From Symsagittifera roscoffensis (taxonomy: Eukaryota > Xenacoelomorpha > Acoela > Convolutidae), in contig NC_087065.1 of assembly GCF_963678635.1 (NCBI RefSeq), forward strand, positions 9,757,579-9,821,578: a stretch of 64,000 bases of DNA, in the 5' to 3' direction. Within the stretch, counting starts at the first letter, position 1. Each line of letters begins with the position of its first letter. The position numbers were made by a program, and so were the translations under genes. Below the pieces are notes generated by a model. The model was not told the DNA's origin. It saw only the letters and a list, made by a program, of their open reading frames with translations, and did not search any database. Below, piece by piece: positions 29,980 to 42,048 of the stretch.

Positions 29980-32530
29980 CAGTCAAAAAACAATCGGAAT
30001 TTTATGAAATCACCAAGTCAAAAAACAATTGGAACTTCGTCAATTAGGTAAGAGAAAGGTACAGCATATCTAGTCACAGAACAAACCACTACAGACCATG
30101 TCGCTTTGCCGAGCTCATTGAATATCTGCAGTCAGATTAAGGTCATCAGATTAAGACCATCATTTATTCGGACAAACGGGACACCGGACATATTTCAGAT
30201 TTAACAAAGATAGATATCCTCATTGTTGCTTCTACAAATAATTTGATCTCTAGAAGCAAGAGATAGACCCCCGATATCATAGACCAAAATCTTTTGATTC
30301 ATCAGTCCAGTGAGCTCTAAGTCTCTGCGCATGGTTGTGCCCCACAGGGATCATCTGCCCGGTAATTTTCCGTGCTGAGTGTCGCGTGTACTTAAGTACT
30401 CAAGACATTCGGCGAGAATGACTGAAATAGTGTTGTCACTCCATATCCGAAAGCGGATTCTAAAAGAACAGACAAGGATGTGTTTTTCTGGATCTGGATT
30501 GCGCCAAGCACAGAAAGCTGAAAAGCAGGGTTCAGAAAACCAAACAGTGACAATTACATACTATCTAAGCAAGGAAGTGTGGCATTGGACCAGAGTGACC
30601 CCGATAATGCATGCAACCAACGAAATTTAGTTTAAGAAGCGAAATATGTGTTGATTTTGACAATTAACGTGCTTAGTCGACGAAGGGAACGAATTAGAAA
30701 GGTTCAGGTTGGGCTAAATTGTTGATTTTTAAAAATCCGTTCGGAAGATAAACATATGAGAATTTTAATTTTCGCGACATCTGAAATGCGATAAAATCAT
30801 AACGACGACTTTTGCTTGTCAGAACAAAGGAAAACTCTATACTTAGAAAACAGATGAGTAAAAGAACGAACGAGAAAAGCGAGAGATTTCAGGAAATTAA
30901 CGAGTGTGCTGTCACATTCGTAACTATACTGATTTGATCAATCAGGAAGGCTGAGAGCCAGAACTGAAAACCTTCCTGACATTGATGAGAGGGCAAATCT
31001 GGTGAAGATATGTGACATTCAACCAGAATGGCCCAAAATGAATGGCAAAAACGAACTTCTGTTTGGAGCAGTTGAGTGAGAGAATTGGCTGTTTCGAAGA
31101 ATTAACGGGGTTAATTATTAAATTGAACGAATTGGCAGAGGTCGGTTTCGACTGATATATGAAATTTTAAAAATTCGTTTATTTTTAAAGAAACTTGAGC
31201 GTTTTGATTCTCGCGAAAATTGAAAAAAACGCGAGAATCAGATGAACGATTTTCGCTGATATAACACAGACAGGCGACATACTTAAAAAAACGACAAACA
31301 TTATAGTCGAAGATTTTAGCGGAAGAGCATTCCAAATTATAATATTGTGCAGCTACAATCGTTACGGAGCATCTCCCGAGAATCAGGAGGGCTATTGGGA
31401 GTATTTTGCTACCCTTCCTGGTTGGTCAAGAAGACATCCCTTCGACCGGATTCAAGAAGCCGGAATGTACTTGAGAAAAAAAGAAATGCTGAATTTTACT
31501 ATTTCTTAGCTTGCTGGTATGTCCTGAATTGAAATAAATAAGACCAGGTTCATTTACAAGTAATGAGAAGCTAGGAGTCAAATTTTTGTCAACGCCGAAG
31601 AGTACCAATCCTGAGGGGTCGTTTTTGCCGATCCAAAAGGGTCCTCAAACGCCGATGCGGAAGGTTTTGAATTTTACAAATGTATGGCACGAAAATAAGT
31701 GCAAACTTGCAAATTAGTTGAATATATCTTAGAATATTAGAACAAATAGGTAACAGAAAAAAGACGAAAAACCAGTGACTACATGGGTGACTTGTTTTTT
31801 ATTTAAAAAAAGAAGACTGATACAGATCTAAGCCCGGAGATTGCGACTCTAGCTCAAAAGATTAACAGAAACACAATACTGAATTTCTTCAGATTGGAAC
31901 CCGAAACTGATTGTTTTTGGAGAAGTGGTTGCCTTGAGAGTTTTATTAGGTCTAGCACGGGCACTCTGAAGGCAGATACCTAATAGAGAAGGTAATACAA
32001 AAGGTAATATAAAGATTGTTAATACAAAGATAGGTAACACAGATAGGTGGATGCATTAGTAGTCCAATTGGGAGATAGACAAATTCTTTTAGGTTTTGTC
32101 TGTTTAGTGCGTCACTAAACAGGAAAAGCTCTGTTTTAATAAAAAAAAACTAGTTTGACTATCAAATTGCGACATTTTGATCGCAACGCTCATAAACTTT
32201 TTCCTTCTTCCTTTTCCATATTGATTAGGTTTTTTTGTCGATTGGGTAGTGAGTTGAATATCTTTTAAATAACTTGCTATCAAGCGATTTTGTCTGATAA
32301 TTTTTAATTCAAGGCTGTGCATAATTGAAGATACCTTGTATTGTCATAACTTAATCAGATTCGTGGTCGTTTGTTAGTTTGGAACCTTATTGTGTTGTGT
32401 TCTTATGATTAGTTGTTAGACAGCAATTACTACAACAAGCGAATCAAGTAAGTGAGCAGCAACTATTAATAGGTTAAAATTATTCTAGACAAGTCTAGAA
32501 TACCCAAGCAGGTTAATAGCTCTAAATATT
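29980..32530. other. Non-coding stretch between PLE and unit D
   Basis: No recognisable gene. Short open frames on both strands are unlike known proteins. It may contain the LTR or leader of unit D, but no terminal repeat could be matched by eye to the 3' side (40.7 kb). Confidence 0.4.
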
Positions 32531-32599
32531 TTATACCAAAAAAGGATAGGAACAGAATGAACGGCCTTTTCGTGGAAAGAACCCAGAAAGCTCGGATCA

Positions 32600-33340
32600 A
32601 GAAGGGGCAGTTAGTTTCAGGTGAACTGGTTGAAACGAGGAGTCAATAGGTCTCGGAAGACAAACGAACCACATTGAACGGCATACTCAGAGTCCAGCTC
32701 ACCAGCTCATCACGAGGATCCGGTGGAATGTGGTACCGAGGGGAACGGGACGAGGCGATTAGCAAGTGAACCTACTCAAGTTGAACAAGGCTAGGACTTT
32801 GATACTTCGACCGGAACACAAGATCGAGAAGAGACGTCGGAACTGTCCGGCATCTCGAATGAAAAACCAGTGATGGAGGGCTCAATTACTGGCCACACCT
32901 TGATGCATGGGCTGTCAAGGAAGGCGGCCGCACTTTCTTTGTTCTCAGAACGAGTAAAGATTACTCTAGGTAATTTCTTCCCATTCACTATGGGGGCCAG
33001 AACTAATGACGAGATCGACACTCAGGAAGAGGGCGATAATAACGAAAAATTTCTTGACTTTTGATCCCAATTCAGCTTGAACAGTGGTTCATATCGAGAG
33101 GTATTGCTTGCGACAGGAGATACATCGCAACAAACAGGAAGCCAGTCAAAGCGAGAAGATCTTGAAAGAGAGAAAGGATGAACGTTTTGCCAGAGACTTG
33201 CCACCAGTTGCCGATCAAAGGGAGCAACGGTTGAGAGATGATATGGAGCATTTTAGTCAACAAGAGCAGACTCTTGGGACTCTCGATACCAAGATAGTTG
33301 TAACAATGGAAAGACTCACTCAGGCAATGATGGGTTAGTT
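32600..33340 (+). pseudogene. gag N-terminal/coiled coil remnant (unit D)
   Basis: Decayed homology to unit A gag: LFSERVKITLG in 32870-33064 corresponds to SFTERIAMMVG, and the 33084-33338 frame ends in a coiled coil (TLGTLDTKIVVTMERL) matching KLGSLETRIDTMSRDQ. Multiple stops. Confidence 0.55.
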
Positions 33341-33759
33341 AGATAGTCTCTTGGGAACTAGGAGTTCATCAAGAAGGAGAGGGAAGCTCGAGAGAGGCGA
33401 GAAGAGAGCCAGGAAAGAACTTCAATGATCACTCAAATAGAGGAAGAACAAATGGATCCACTAGAGAAAAGGCTAATCCATCAAATTACGCCACTGAGAG
33501 TCACAGGCCAAGGAAACCAACGAACAATCACAAGGTGCTCTACCGGCAGCATACCAGCCTCGAACGATCGACCCTCACGGGACACTTACGCCGGTTGGAT
33601 AAGTGATTCCTCAGGGTGGAATCACTCGAACCAGGGAAGAGCTCAACCTAGCGACCCTGACAGAAGGGATGTTCCAGAGCTTCAAATGACTGATACTCAT
33701 GATCAGACGGGATATTCTCGGGATAACGACAGCGGTTCAAACTCTTAACAGACGGTTCT

Positions 33760-34561
33760 AACATGATTGTCGAGGGCAAATGAGCGCAGCGAAAATCTAA
33801 AAACTTGTTCAAGAAAACGAGATGTTAAAAGGATGAAGCCGACGGTTGTATAGAAAACTAAATAGAAGTCATGAAGCTGATTTTTGAATGAAAAGACTTA
33901 ACTGAAAAACAGTAATGCAGTCTGCTCAATAGAAACTTGGACGGGACAGCCCTGATATGTGTGATGGCGAAAAAACTAATCAACGGGATTCTGCTGAAAA
34001 AAAAGTAATCAACGGGAGACTGCTGAAATATTGTTGAACCGTTTCGGCTGGGGAATGCAAGGACTTCAAGCGATGATGCGCTTCGAGAGACCGTATACAA
34101 GTTTTTCGCTGATTCGGAAACTTTGAGAAGGCGTAACTGACCGGACGATTCAAACAGTAGGATTAACTTGGCAGTAGCTTCAAAATTCAATTGTGATGTG
34201 AAGATCGATGAACTCAGGACGATGTTAGCGACTAATTACCTACCTCTCTAAGCCCATTGACCAACGCCGGAAGAGCTGTGTCTGAAATCTAAGGAATAAT
34301 TGCTGCTTAAGCCTCCAATGAGATCATGTTATTACAATTACAGTTCCAAAAATTTTAACATTGGATCTACAAACCAGGGTAGCAGCTGGTACAAGCCCAT
34401 GTACCACCTATAAAAAAATTATGAAGGAAATTGGTTTTAAACTTGAAGATGAAGACACGTCGGACATCCATCATGAAGATTTTATTAGAGGATCAATTGT
34501 AAAGTTTGGCCCCATATGTTTCTGTTGTAACCTGGAGGGTAATTGTAAGTCGGATTTATGA
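33760..34561 (+). pseudogene. gag capsid/nucleocapsid remnant (unit D)
   Basis: Around 33830 the residues DGCIEN-x-IEVM align with GCIDKWVEVM of unit A, and near 34030 EILLNRFGWGMQGLQAMMRF matches the capsid region kept in unit C. The frame 34361-34561 aligns with the knuckle region; the first knuckle is degenerate and the second is CFCCNLEGNCKSDL, where the zinc His is lost. Frame changes and stops are frequent. Confidence 0.6.
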
Positions 34562-34724
34562 AATTTTGAAAAGCTGAGGCGTATTTCAAGCACCCAAGGT
34601 GTAAAGATGTTTTGTAAGGCGGTAAGGCTGGCAAGGCACGTTTGATGAGCAACACGGAAGCTCGGAGGAAAGAGAAATTGCAAGAAGTAGAAGATACGAT
34701 CGCGTAGTAGAAGATACGAGCGGA

Positions 34725-35640
34725 ATGGAAACCGCGACCGCGGCTCAGGATTTCAAAAAAGATTACAAAGGAGCGACGAGAGATGCCTTGAACAGAGCTC
34801 AACAGGAATTGAAAGTCAGAAAAAAAACCAGAAAGATAAGCTCGAACTGGAAAATGAGAAGATTCATGATCAACTCAACGACTCCGGAAGCAAGGGCACC
34901 GAGCAGCTTGAACATGAAAATGATGGTGATCTCTGGGCTGAAATTTGGGATGGTTTCTCAGGGCAGCAAGATACAGTCGCTAATCTCAGTGGCGGGGAAT
35001 CAGGTATTAATGAATTTGAGTGAACCTTCGGAGTTCACCATGATGCATCTGGACATTTATGCGGATGATCTGAGACAAGCAGAAACGCGCACTGAATCGA
35101 GGGCTTTGCGAGCCGTGTTAATGACAGATGGCACCGGGACCATGAAACTCTACGGGCGCTACGTGGTCCGATACTTAGACCTATATTACGACAGACAATG
35201 ACTAAATAGGACAGATAATTGATCGGGTTCAAGAATAATTGAAGGTCCGCAGGATTGGTCTAGACATTGGACACACATTGGATACGAAGCAGATGTGGCT
35301 GTACTTCTGCTAGACACTGACAGGAAGAAGATAGGAGTCACAGAGATCCTCAGAGAGACACAAGAGCGGTAGTTAGTGTGATTCCGATAAAACATGGGAA
35401 AGAATGGGTCTCTCCAGGGAAGACCTGATACCCAAGAGCTTACTACTGGCAGCCGCCAATCGCGGAACACCTATATGGCAGGGAGAACTCCAATAACAGT
35501 CCTCCAGATGGGAGGACAGAACCTTTGGATAATTTTTCTCGTCTTGGGGAACCTGGATGATTCGAATCAGTTCATCTATGGGCTGACTTCGTCAGGAATC
35601 TGAGCGTGACAATTTATTTTTTTAATGGACTGAAAAGAAT
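34725..35640 (+). pseudogene. Protease region remnant (unit D)
   Basis: 34725-35201 aligns with the unit A linker (MHLDIYADD). 35250-35600 aligns with protease (EADVAVLLLDTDRKKIG; NLWIIFLVLGNLDDSNQFI). The stretch that should hold Asp-Thr-Gly reads RETQER, so the catalytic Asp is gone. Confidence 0.55.
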
Positions 35641-35909
35641 AAGAAACCCTGGCACGGTATGGTAAACGATCAGTAAATAGGATAAAAACGAATGAGAGTA
35701 AAATACCAAACATTTTAGACAGAAAGGTAAATTACAGCATAGGCAGGCAGTGGTAGCTATTTTAAGGATAAAAAATTTCAACCGATTACGCAATAGTAAG
35801 CAGGTTCGCTTGGTACCGAATTCCAACAGTCAAAATTTAGTGGTTTCAGGAAGGAAAACTGGATTCGTCACACGAAACTGGATTCGTTTGAGCGTACTGT
35901 TCATTACAC

Positions 35910-36470
35910 TGGACAAATGTTTTCATTGCAGCGCGGATGTAAACTTGGTTACTCTGTGAGTATTGACTATGAAGAAAGACCGAACCTGAAGAAGCATCGA
36001 CTTAAAGACTCTTCAGCTCATGCGAATGAAGATCTGGTTTTAAAAAGAATTAAGCAATTTATTTCTTTTAATAACATGTTCAAAATGATGTCTGAAACAG
36101 ATGACGGCTTATCGAGCTGCTCAAATTTTCAGGAACGCTTCTCGACTTATGAATTAGAGTCTAAGAAGCCGATATTACCAGAAGCAAAACATTTAAGAGA
36201 TAAGATAGTGGAGGGAGAGTTTCAGATACTAGAGGGTATTTTAAATTGAAACGCAGATGTTTATTCAGAACATAAAGCTAATATTGGCTGTTCTAACTTT
36301 ATCGAGCACGAGACTGAACCAAAAGAAGGTACCACATGACACCGCAGAAAATGGAGTCGTGCAGAGCAGAAATACAAATGCTGCTCGAAGACGACATGGT
36401 AGAACTCTCAAAGACGCCTCGGGCATTCTTCATGGGCAAATACAAACCTGGGATCAGGGCTGAAAGGCGG
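35910..36470 (+). pseudogene. Pol region between protease and RT (unit D)
   Basis: 35917-36249 aligns with 21803-21444 of unit A, with the shared tail DGLSSCSNFQER. 36250-36470 continues with remnants leading to VELSKTPRAFFMG, the palm lead-in. At the place where units A and C have TAG, unit D has CGG. Confidence 0.5.
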
Positions 36471-37015
36471 TGACTTTAAAGGACGCATGTACCATACCAT
36501 GCATAGATGAGAGCCTCTCAAAACTTGGAGGTACCAAGTTGTACACCATATTGGATCTGGGTTCTGCCTTCTGGCAGGTTCCCTGTGGAAACAGGATAGG
36601 GAGAAGAACGGTTTTGTGGGTGAGTTGTGCTTGTATCTGTGTAAGGGTGCATTTTGGCTTTTGCATTGCCACGGCGACCTTTCAATGGCTAATGGCTCAG
36701 GCCTCGACTGGCATAGCGAAGACATATGGAGTCTTGTTGCATGCTACGTAGATGATGCAGTGATAGCGACACCCACCTTGCCTGATTTTATTGACAGGCT
36801 TGAAGAATTTTTGACTGCATGAAGAGAATTGGCTTGAAAGGCAAACACACGAAAAGCAAGATTTTCAGGGATTCGATTAAGTACCTGGAGATAATGGTAG
36901 ATATGTATGGCCTAAGGTCGGATCCTGTTGCGGTGGAGGCCGTCTTAACTTGAAAGGCCCCCAGAACAGCAACCCAGCTGATATGAGCTTTCTTTGATTT
37001 GCGATTTTTAATCAA
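36470..37015 (+). pseudogene. Reverse transcriptase (unit D), YVDD retained
   Basis: 36470-36751 has KDACTIPCIDESLSKLGG, TILDLGSAFWQVP and FGFCIATATFQWLMA. A frame change leads to 36616-36822 with CYVDDAVIATPTL (36745-36756), where both catalytic Asp residues are intact. The remaining palm and connection region up to 37015 is broken by stops. Confidence 0.8.
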
Positions 37016-37080
37016 GAACTCAAAAATGTTTACGCAGGCAAAGCCTACCCGATGCCGCAGCTAATGCGCTACAAAGGAAA

Positions 37081-37540
37081 ATGTTTAATTGGAATGAACG
37101 AGCTCCGGAAGCTTTCGAGAACTTTAAGCGGGAGTTGTGCGAGGCACCAGCGCTAGGCGTGCCCACAGAGAAAGGCATTTACGTTCTCGACACTAATGCC
37201 TCTGTTGCTGGCATTACTGGAGTACTGCATCCAGAAAAAGATTGGAATAGGAAAAAAGTCGCTGCCCATTGCATATGGCAGTAATGTACTGCGCAATTAT
37301 TGGAAGTACAGTGCGCCAAAACTAGAAAAGTTTGCAGTGGACGCAATCGTTGAGAAATATTGCACCTATTTAGGGAGCGCTCCCCTTAAGCTGCGAGTGG
37401 ACAATCGAGCCTTATCCTGGTTGAAAAGGTACTCGAGAGATCAAAGTTAGCCGGGATGGCTATCACATGATAATTGCGCACAGAGGCGTGACAAACACCA
37501 GAATGTTGACAGCCTCGGCAAGAAGACTGAATTTTATGAA
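37081..37540 (+). pseudogene. RNase H domain (unit D)
   Basis: 37081-37284 has FNWNERAPEAFENFKREL and YVLDTNASVAGITGVL (first catalytic Asp). 37196-37450 continues with NYWKYSAPKLEKFAV (Glu in the helix) and LRVDNRALSWL (Asp). The end reads HQNVDSL, like the HxNADALSR end of Gypsy RNase H. This domain degrades the RNA strand of the hybrid. It is the only RNase H in the window. Confidence 0.75.
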
Positions 37541-38740
37541 ACATTGGAACAGAAGCAAGCCAATCAGGAGGAAATGAAAGAAGGGTTCTCGTTTCCAGGC
37601 AAAGACATCTATGAAGCCATTATTTTGATGCGATGGCTGGACAAATTAGGACATCCTACCCAACACACCCTGATTTTATATGAGTTGGCGGCAAAGATTA
37701 AGATTTTATCCAAGAAGGACCCGCTCCCCTTGAATCTGTTGCTATGTTCGAGCCTGAATCAACAGGAGCTCTCTCGCATGAACTTGAACAGCCTTTCATT
37801 ACTATACAAAGCAGTGCAGGTCACACCGGAGTTGATGAGGATGCTAGGTGGATTGTTGGAAAAAAGGTAAGCACAGTCGATCCTAAATGGACGGCAGCGA
37901 CGGCATTGTTGATGTTCAAGGAGAAATTATAGATAAAACCACCAATGACTGAGTGAAGAAGAATCGAAACACTCGGAATAAGAGAGTTTGTCAGGGGAGT
38001 CGGACACTGAAGGAAATGGAGACTTAGATGGACAAAGACCGGTGGACCAAACTTTGTCCGGGGATTTCAAATATATGAGTAGATCAAGTACATCAAATTC
38101 TGCTATGGAGACGTGCTCCACGGTAGAGTTAACTGCTGAAAAGATCTTGAAGAAATTGGAGGCTGACACGTACTCAGAAAGTAACTCGAGCATTGATCTG
38201 AATGATCAGAATTGGCATATCAACATGGTTGGTGGAGACTCTTGCAAGAGACTTTGACAGGGAGGTGTATCAAGGCCCTGATAGCGATCGCTAACTGTTC
38301 TCGAGTGAAATAGTTTTTGATAACGCGGCAGATGACTTGGACATTATAGCGGTGTCGAAACGTTCATTGAATCTGTTACAGCAAAATAAAGCAGTCGGGA
38401 TTGAACTTGAGCCGTTCCAACTGGAGGCAAAGTCATTGGAAAAAATTTGGTGTGTCAAGATGAAAGATGACTCAAATCAGCCCATTGAGCTGAATAGTCA
38501 ACTTCGGGTCATGAGGACATAGTTGAAGGCAAGATACAGACTCTCAGACTTTTAAATAGAGAAAAGAAATGAACTTATGACGAGAAGCCCAATCTTTAGA
38601 CAATATTACATGCAAAAATGTTGAGACTTTATTACATGCATTATTACATGGTCGGTTAAATCTGAATATGGCTTACTTATTGTTACCTGCAGAGGGAGAG
38701 GAGGAAAAAGTTCTTTAAAGACAGCGCAATAAATTTGACG
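37540..38740 (+). pseudogene. RNase H-integrase linker (unit D)
   Basis: Fragments 37544-37870, 37988-38257 and 38337-38522 are charged, low-complexity coding remnants without a known domain, in the position of the tether between RNase H and integrase. In units A-C nearly all of this is deleted together with RNase H. Confidence 0.4.
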
Positions 38741-39360
38741 CAACTCTATCAAACGGAACTAGTATTCAGGTCACATGATCAGATCGGGCATCAAGGGATT
38801 GAAAAGGCGTACCGGAGATTCTCGAAACGATTTGAGTGGCCTGGGATGAAGAAGGCATGTCATTCCGAGTTTCATTAAGTGGTGCAGATAGATCATCAGA
38901 AGATACGTATGACAGATAGTGGTTACATCAGGACCTGGTGATCACTTCACAAAGTACGCAGAAGCTGTGCCATGCATAATGGCCTCAGCTGAAGAGACTT
39001 GCGATCATCTGATTAAAACTTGGACAGCTAAAAACGGATTCCCGATGACATTCAAGTCGGACAATGGAAATGCCTTTGTATTTGAGCACACTAAGGAGCT
39101 GATGAATTGTTCTCAGGTAGCCCAGGCTCATTTTACAAAGACGAATGGCTTAGTAGAGAAACAAAATCGGATTCTGGTGTCAATTTTGAGGTTTATTGTT
39201 CCCGAAACATGACTGATTATGATAGACATTTGCAAAGGCCTGAAAAAGCTCTGCCTTTAAAATTCCTTTACCCTGTGTATGAAGGCAAGAAGACATTGCC
39301 ACAGAAGAAATGATCAAGACGCAACACGTAACAAGCTCAGGCGAGGCAGAGAAAAAATTA
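38740..39360 (+). pseudogene. Integrase remnant (unit D)
   Basis: LVFRSHDQIGHQGIEKAYRR (HHCC start), WPGMKKAC, QIDHQKIRMTD, FKSDNGNAFVFE and NGLVEKQNRILVS are recognisable. A deletion removes the segment with the zinc Cys pair. The third catalytic residue is still Glu (VEKQNR). Several frame changes. Confidence 0.7.
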
Positions 39361-39479
39361 TGACAAGACAAATCTCACTCAGTCGAAAAATACTAGGAAG
39401 CTCCTGAATAAATTGAGGGGGCAGTCAGTTTATGATAATGGAAGTACATCAAAAGAGACAATTTTACAGGCTCAGCACA

Positions 39480-40290
39480 GGCCGAGTTGCGCTTTTCGAG
39501 AACACCAAACCCCATGACCCATCCACAGAGGACTGGTGTGTGCCTGAAAACATGGAGAACGGTGATTTTTTATAGATGGAGCTTGCTTGCGAAGTCAATG
39601 TGAAGGGCACCGTCGAAAAGAACGATGGTAATGAGGTACTGGAAAAGGAACAAACCCACCATTGGACCTGCATCCTAATGAAATAATCAGGGCAGATAAA
39701 AAACCTTGCCCTATGCAGAAGACGATCGAGACGACCCCGAGCAGAGAGAGGTTCCCATGAACATGGAACGGGATCTACTCTTTTCGATACAGACCCGACA
39801 CAGTGACAGGGAAAGACCCGCAACAAAGTGTAGTCAATACGGGGATGAGTTCAAAGTGGTTAGGACAGACCTGAAGAGGATAGCAGAAAATTTAATGGGT
39901 CTAGAAGAAATAACTGCGTCACTGGAAGTAGACATCGTCGAATATGAGGACAATGAGTGGCTCGATGATCGGTCAAACCAGAAGTGGATATTGACGACGA
40001 GCAACAGCAGTTATACCAGCAAAAATTAACGAGTCTGCGCGTCTTGGAATGCTTAAATGAAAAGATGTCAGACCCTGAGGAAACCAGTGTCACGATTCAG
40101 GACACAGACCGCGAAAATGTGAATCGCCTCAAGAATGACATAGATACTCTTTCCAGGGCAGCTCCAGAAGGGCCAGTGTTCATTCCTGCGTCCAACCTTA
40201 AGTTAATATCAGGTATACGATCGATGGATAGTTTTGTCACGGGAGTGGGGGTAGGGCTTCCCCACATTGGAAAGGAAAATTTGTAAATAT
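39480..40290 (+). pseudogene. Pol tail and linker remnant (unit D)
   Basis: WCVPENMENGDFL, then MELACEVNVKGTVEKNDGNE, aligns with the unit A/C tail. 39706-40029 keeps the acidic tail, and 39984-40286 the charged linker otherwise found only in unit C. Confidence 0.55.
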
Positions 40291-40494
40291 AAAAAACATA
40301 AAACTTGCTAGAAAAACATGTGATTTAGAGACAGAAAAGGAGAGTAGTGGAATCATATTTTATAATGCTTGGTGAATACTCATAAAGCATAATACTAATC
40401 GATAGCATTTTTATACTCACGCACAGGACATGTGCGATGGCCGTCACCGCGGCATGAGTTCTAGAACAGCACTAGTAACCGATTTTAGAAGAGT

Positions 40495-40690
40495 TCACAA
40501 GAACATAGAAATTTTGTAGACGCAAAGAGCAGGAGTAGGGGGTGTAGCAACTTTGCCACCGGCGGCTTCGCAAATACCAGGAAAATGTTTAAGCATCTTG
40601 GTGACCAGGCTGACGGAGAAGCAAAACGTATACACCGAATATTTGGTCTTGTCCCTTTCATGATTGTATTGAAAATTCGATTGACTATAT
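40495..40690 (+). pseudogene. Macro-domain-like remnant (unit D)
   Basis: The plus-strand frame reads AGVGGVATLPPAASQIPGKCL followed by SILVTRLTEK, clearly related to GLGGMAALPPSVSQVPGKYL in units A-C. It fades into AT-rich DNA near 40690. It shows that the macro module belonged to the family before units A-C and D diverged. Confidence 0.65.
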
Positions 40691-40699
40691 ATATTGTTA

Positions 40700-42040
40700 G
40701 TATATATAATGACTTTATATAATATTTGAATGACTAAAAAACCTAAAAGAGTGGCTTTTGGAATACTTTTTTGACCCAAATTTTGCAAAAAAAGGTACTG
40801 TAACATTTTTGTGTTGATAATTTTTTTGTTAAAAGTCAAACAACTTTGAAAAAAAAAACCCAATTTAAGTTTCAGGTTTCATTCGTTTTGTTTGGATAAC
40901 GTATATCAGCTCTGATTTTATTTTAAAAAACATGTGCTAAAAGTATAGTTGTTAAGTTTTTCTCTGAAAAAAGATGGAATCAATGTTTCTTTTGCTTTGA
41001 TTTGCTGAAACTGAAAATTGATAACTCCAAACTTTCACTGCCTGATTTATCCGCTAGTTCTGTCGTTTTTGACAATGATTCTGCGCGCTAATCTATACAA
41101 ATTTATCAGATTTCAAACAATTGACCTAAATAACGATTTTTTTTCACAAAAAAAACGCTAAAGAAAAATTCTTCTCTCTTAATTTTTTTTTTCAAATAAC
41201 TCAAAATTATACTTGACTTGACCATGTTTTATCTAGTTTTTCATGAAGGGACATGCTGTACATTTTCAAATCAAAACAAGGATTTGTTACCCCTGTGATG
41301 AAAAATTTTGAGACGGGCCGAGTATATTTTTAAGGAGCCCTTATTACTTTAAAATTGCCGAAAAATTAAACAGTAAACTGACTTGATTTTTCCTCACAAA
41401 ATTTATATACATTGATCAATGTATTTTTTTTCAAAACAAGTTAATTTTATCAAAAAACTGTAGAAAAGGAAAGATTCTGATTAATCAAAAAGCTTCACTT
41501 AGTAGATGCTTTCCTCTTCAAAAGTTGAAAAAAATCCTGAGAAATCAGCTTTTTTGGTTAACTTGATCTTTAAGGCTTTCCTACTATTTGTTGGCTACAA
41601 TTCAGTTGCTATTAGATTTTCAATAAATTTCCCGAACTTCGTACCTAGACAAGAACTATTCTGAAGGTCCCGGAGGATCCTTTTAATTACAAAATTGTTC
41701 AGCCTATTGGCTCAGATAACTGTTTCAAATCATTTCAAACCAAAAAATGGGATGTCCTTGTTCAAACAAAAAATAACACGACTGTTTTCAACAAATTTAC
41801 AGTTCCAGGTTTTACTAATGTAATGCAAAATAATGAAAAATCTGTTTAATCCTCAAGCATGACCGTTTATTGCCAATAGAAACGTGCACCTCGAGCTAAT
41901 CCATAAAAACATGTCGCAGCTTACCAATCAAACCGCGCATTTTTATGGCCCTGGTTGAACAAAACAAACGTCGGCAACATAAATCAACATACTTGAAAAA
42001 AATCTATAACGGGTAGCAAAACTATTGTTCTTAAAATAGT
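40700..42040. other. AT-rich non-coding stretch
   Basis: No gene seen on either strand. It separates the retroelement from the first recognised CCDC81-like exon. Confidence 0.5.
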
Positions 42041-42048
42041 GTTTAAAG

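Larger units (their letters stand above)
32540..40690 (+). mobile_element. Ty3/Gypsy-type retroelement, unit D (old, plus strand)
   Basis: A collinear but strongly diverged relative of units A-C in the opposite orientation. Domain remnants occur in order: gag coiled coil, capsid-like, CCHC region, protease linker, RT with YVDD, RNase H, integrase, pol tail, macro remnant. Nearly every domain has stops and frameshifts. It keeps RNase H and YVDD that units A-C lack. No ORF-X follows. Confidence 0.8.
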
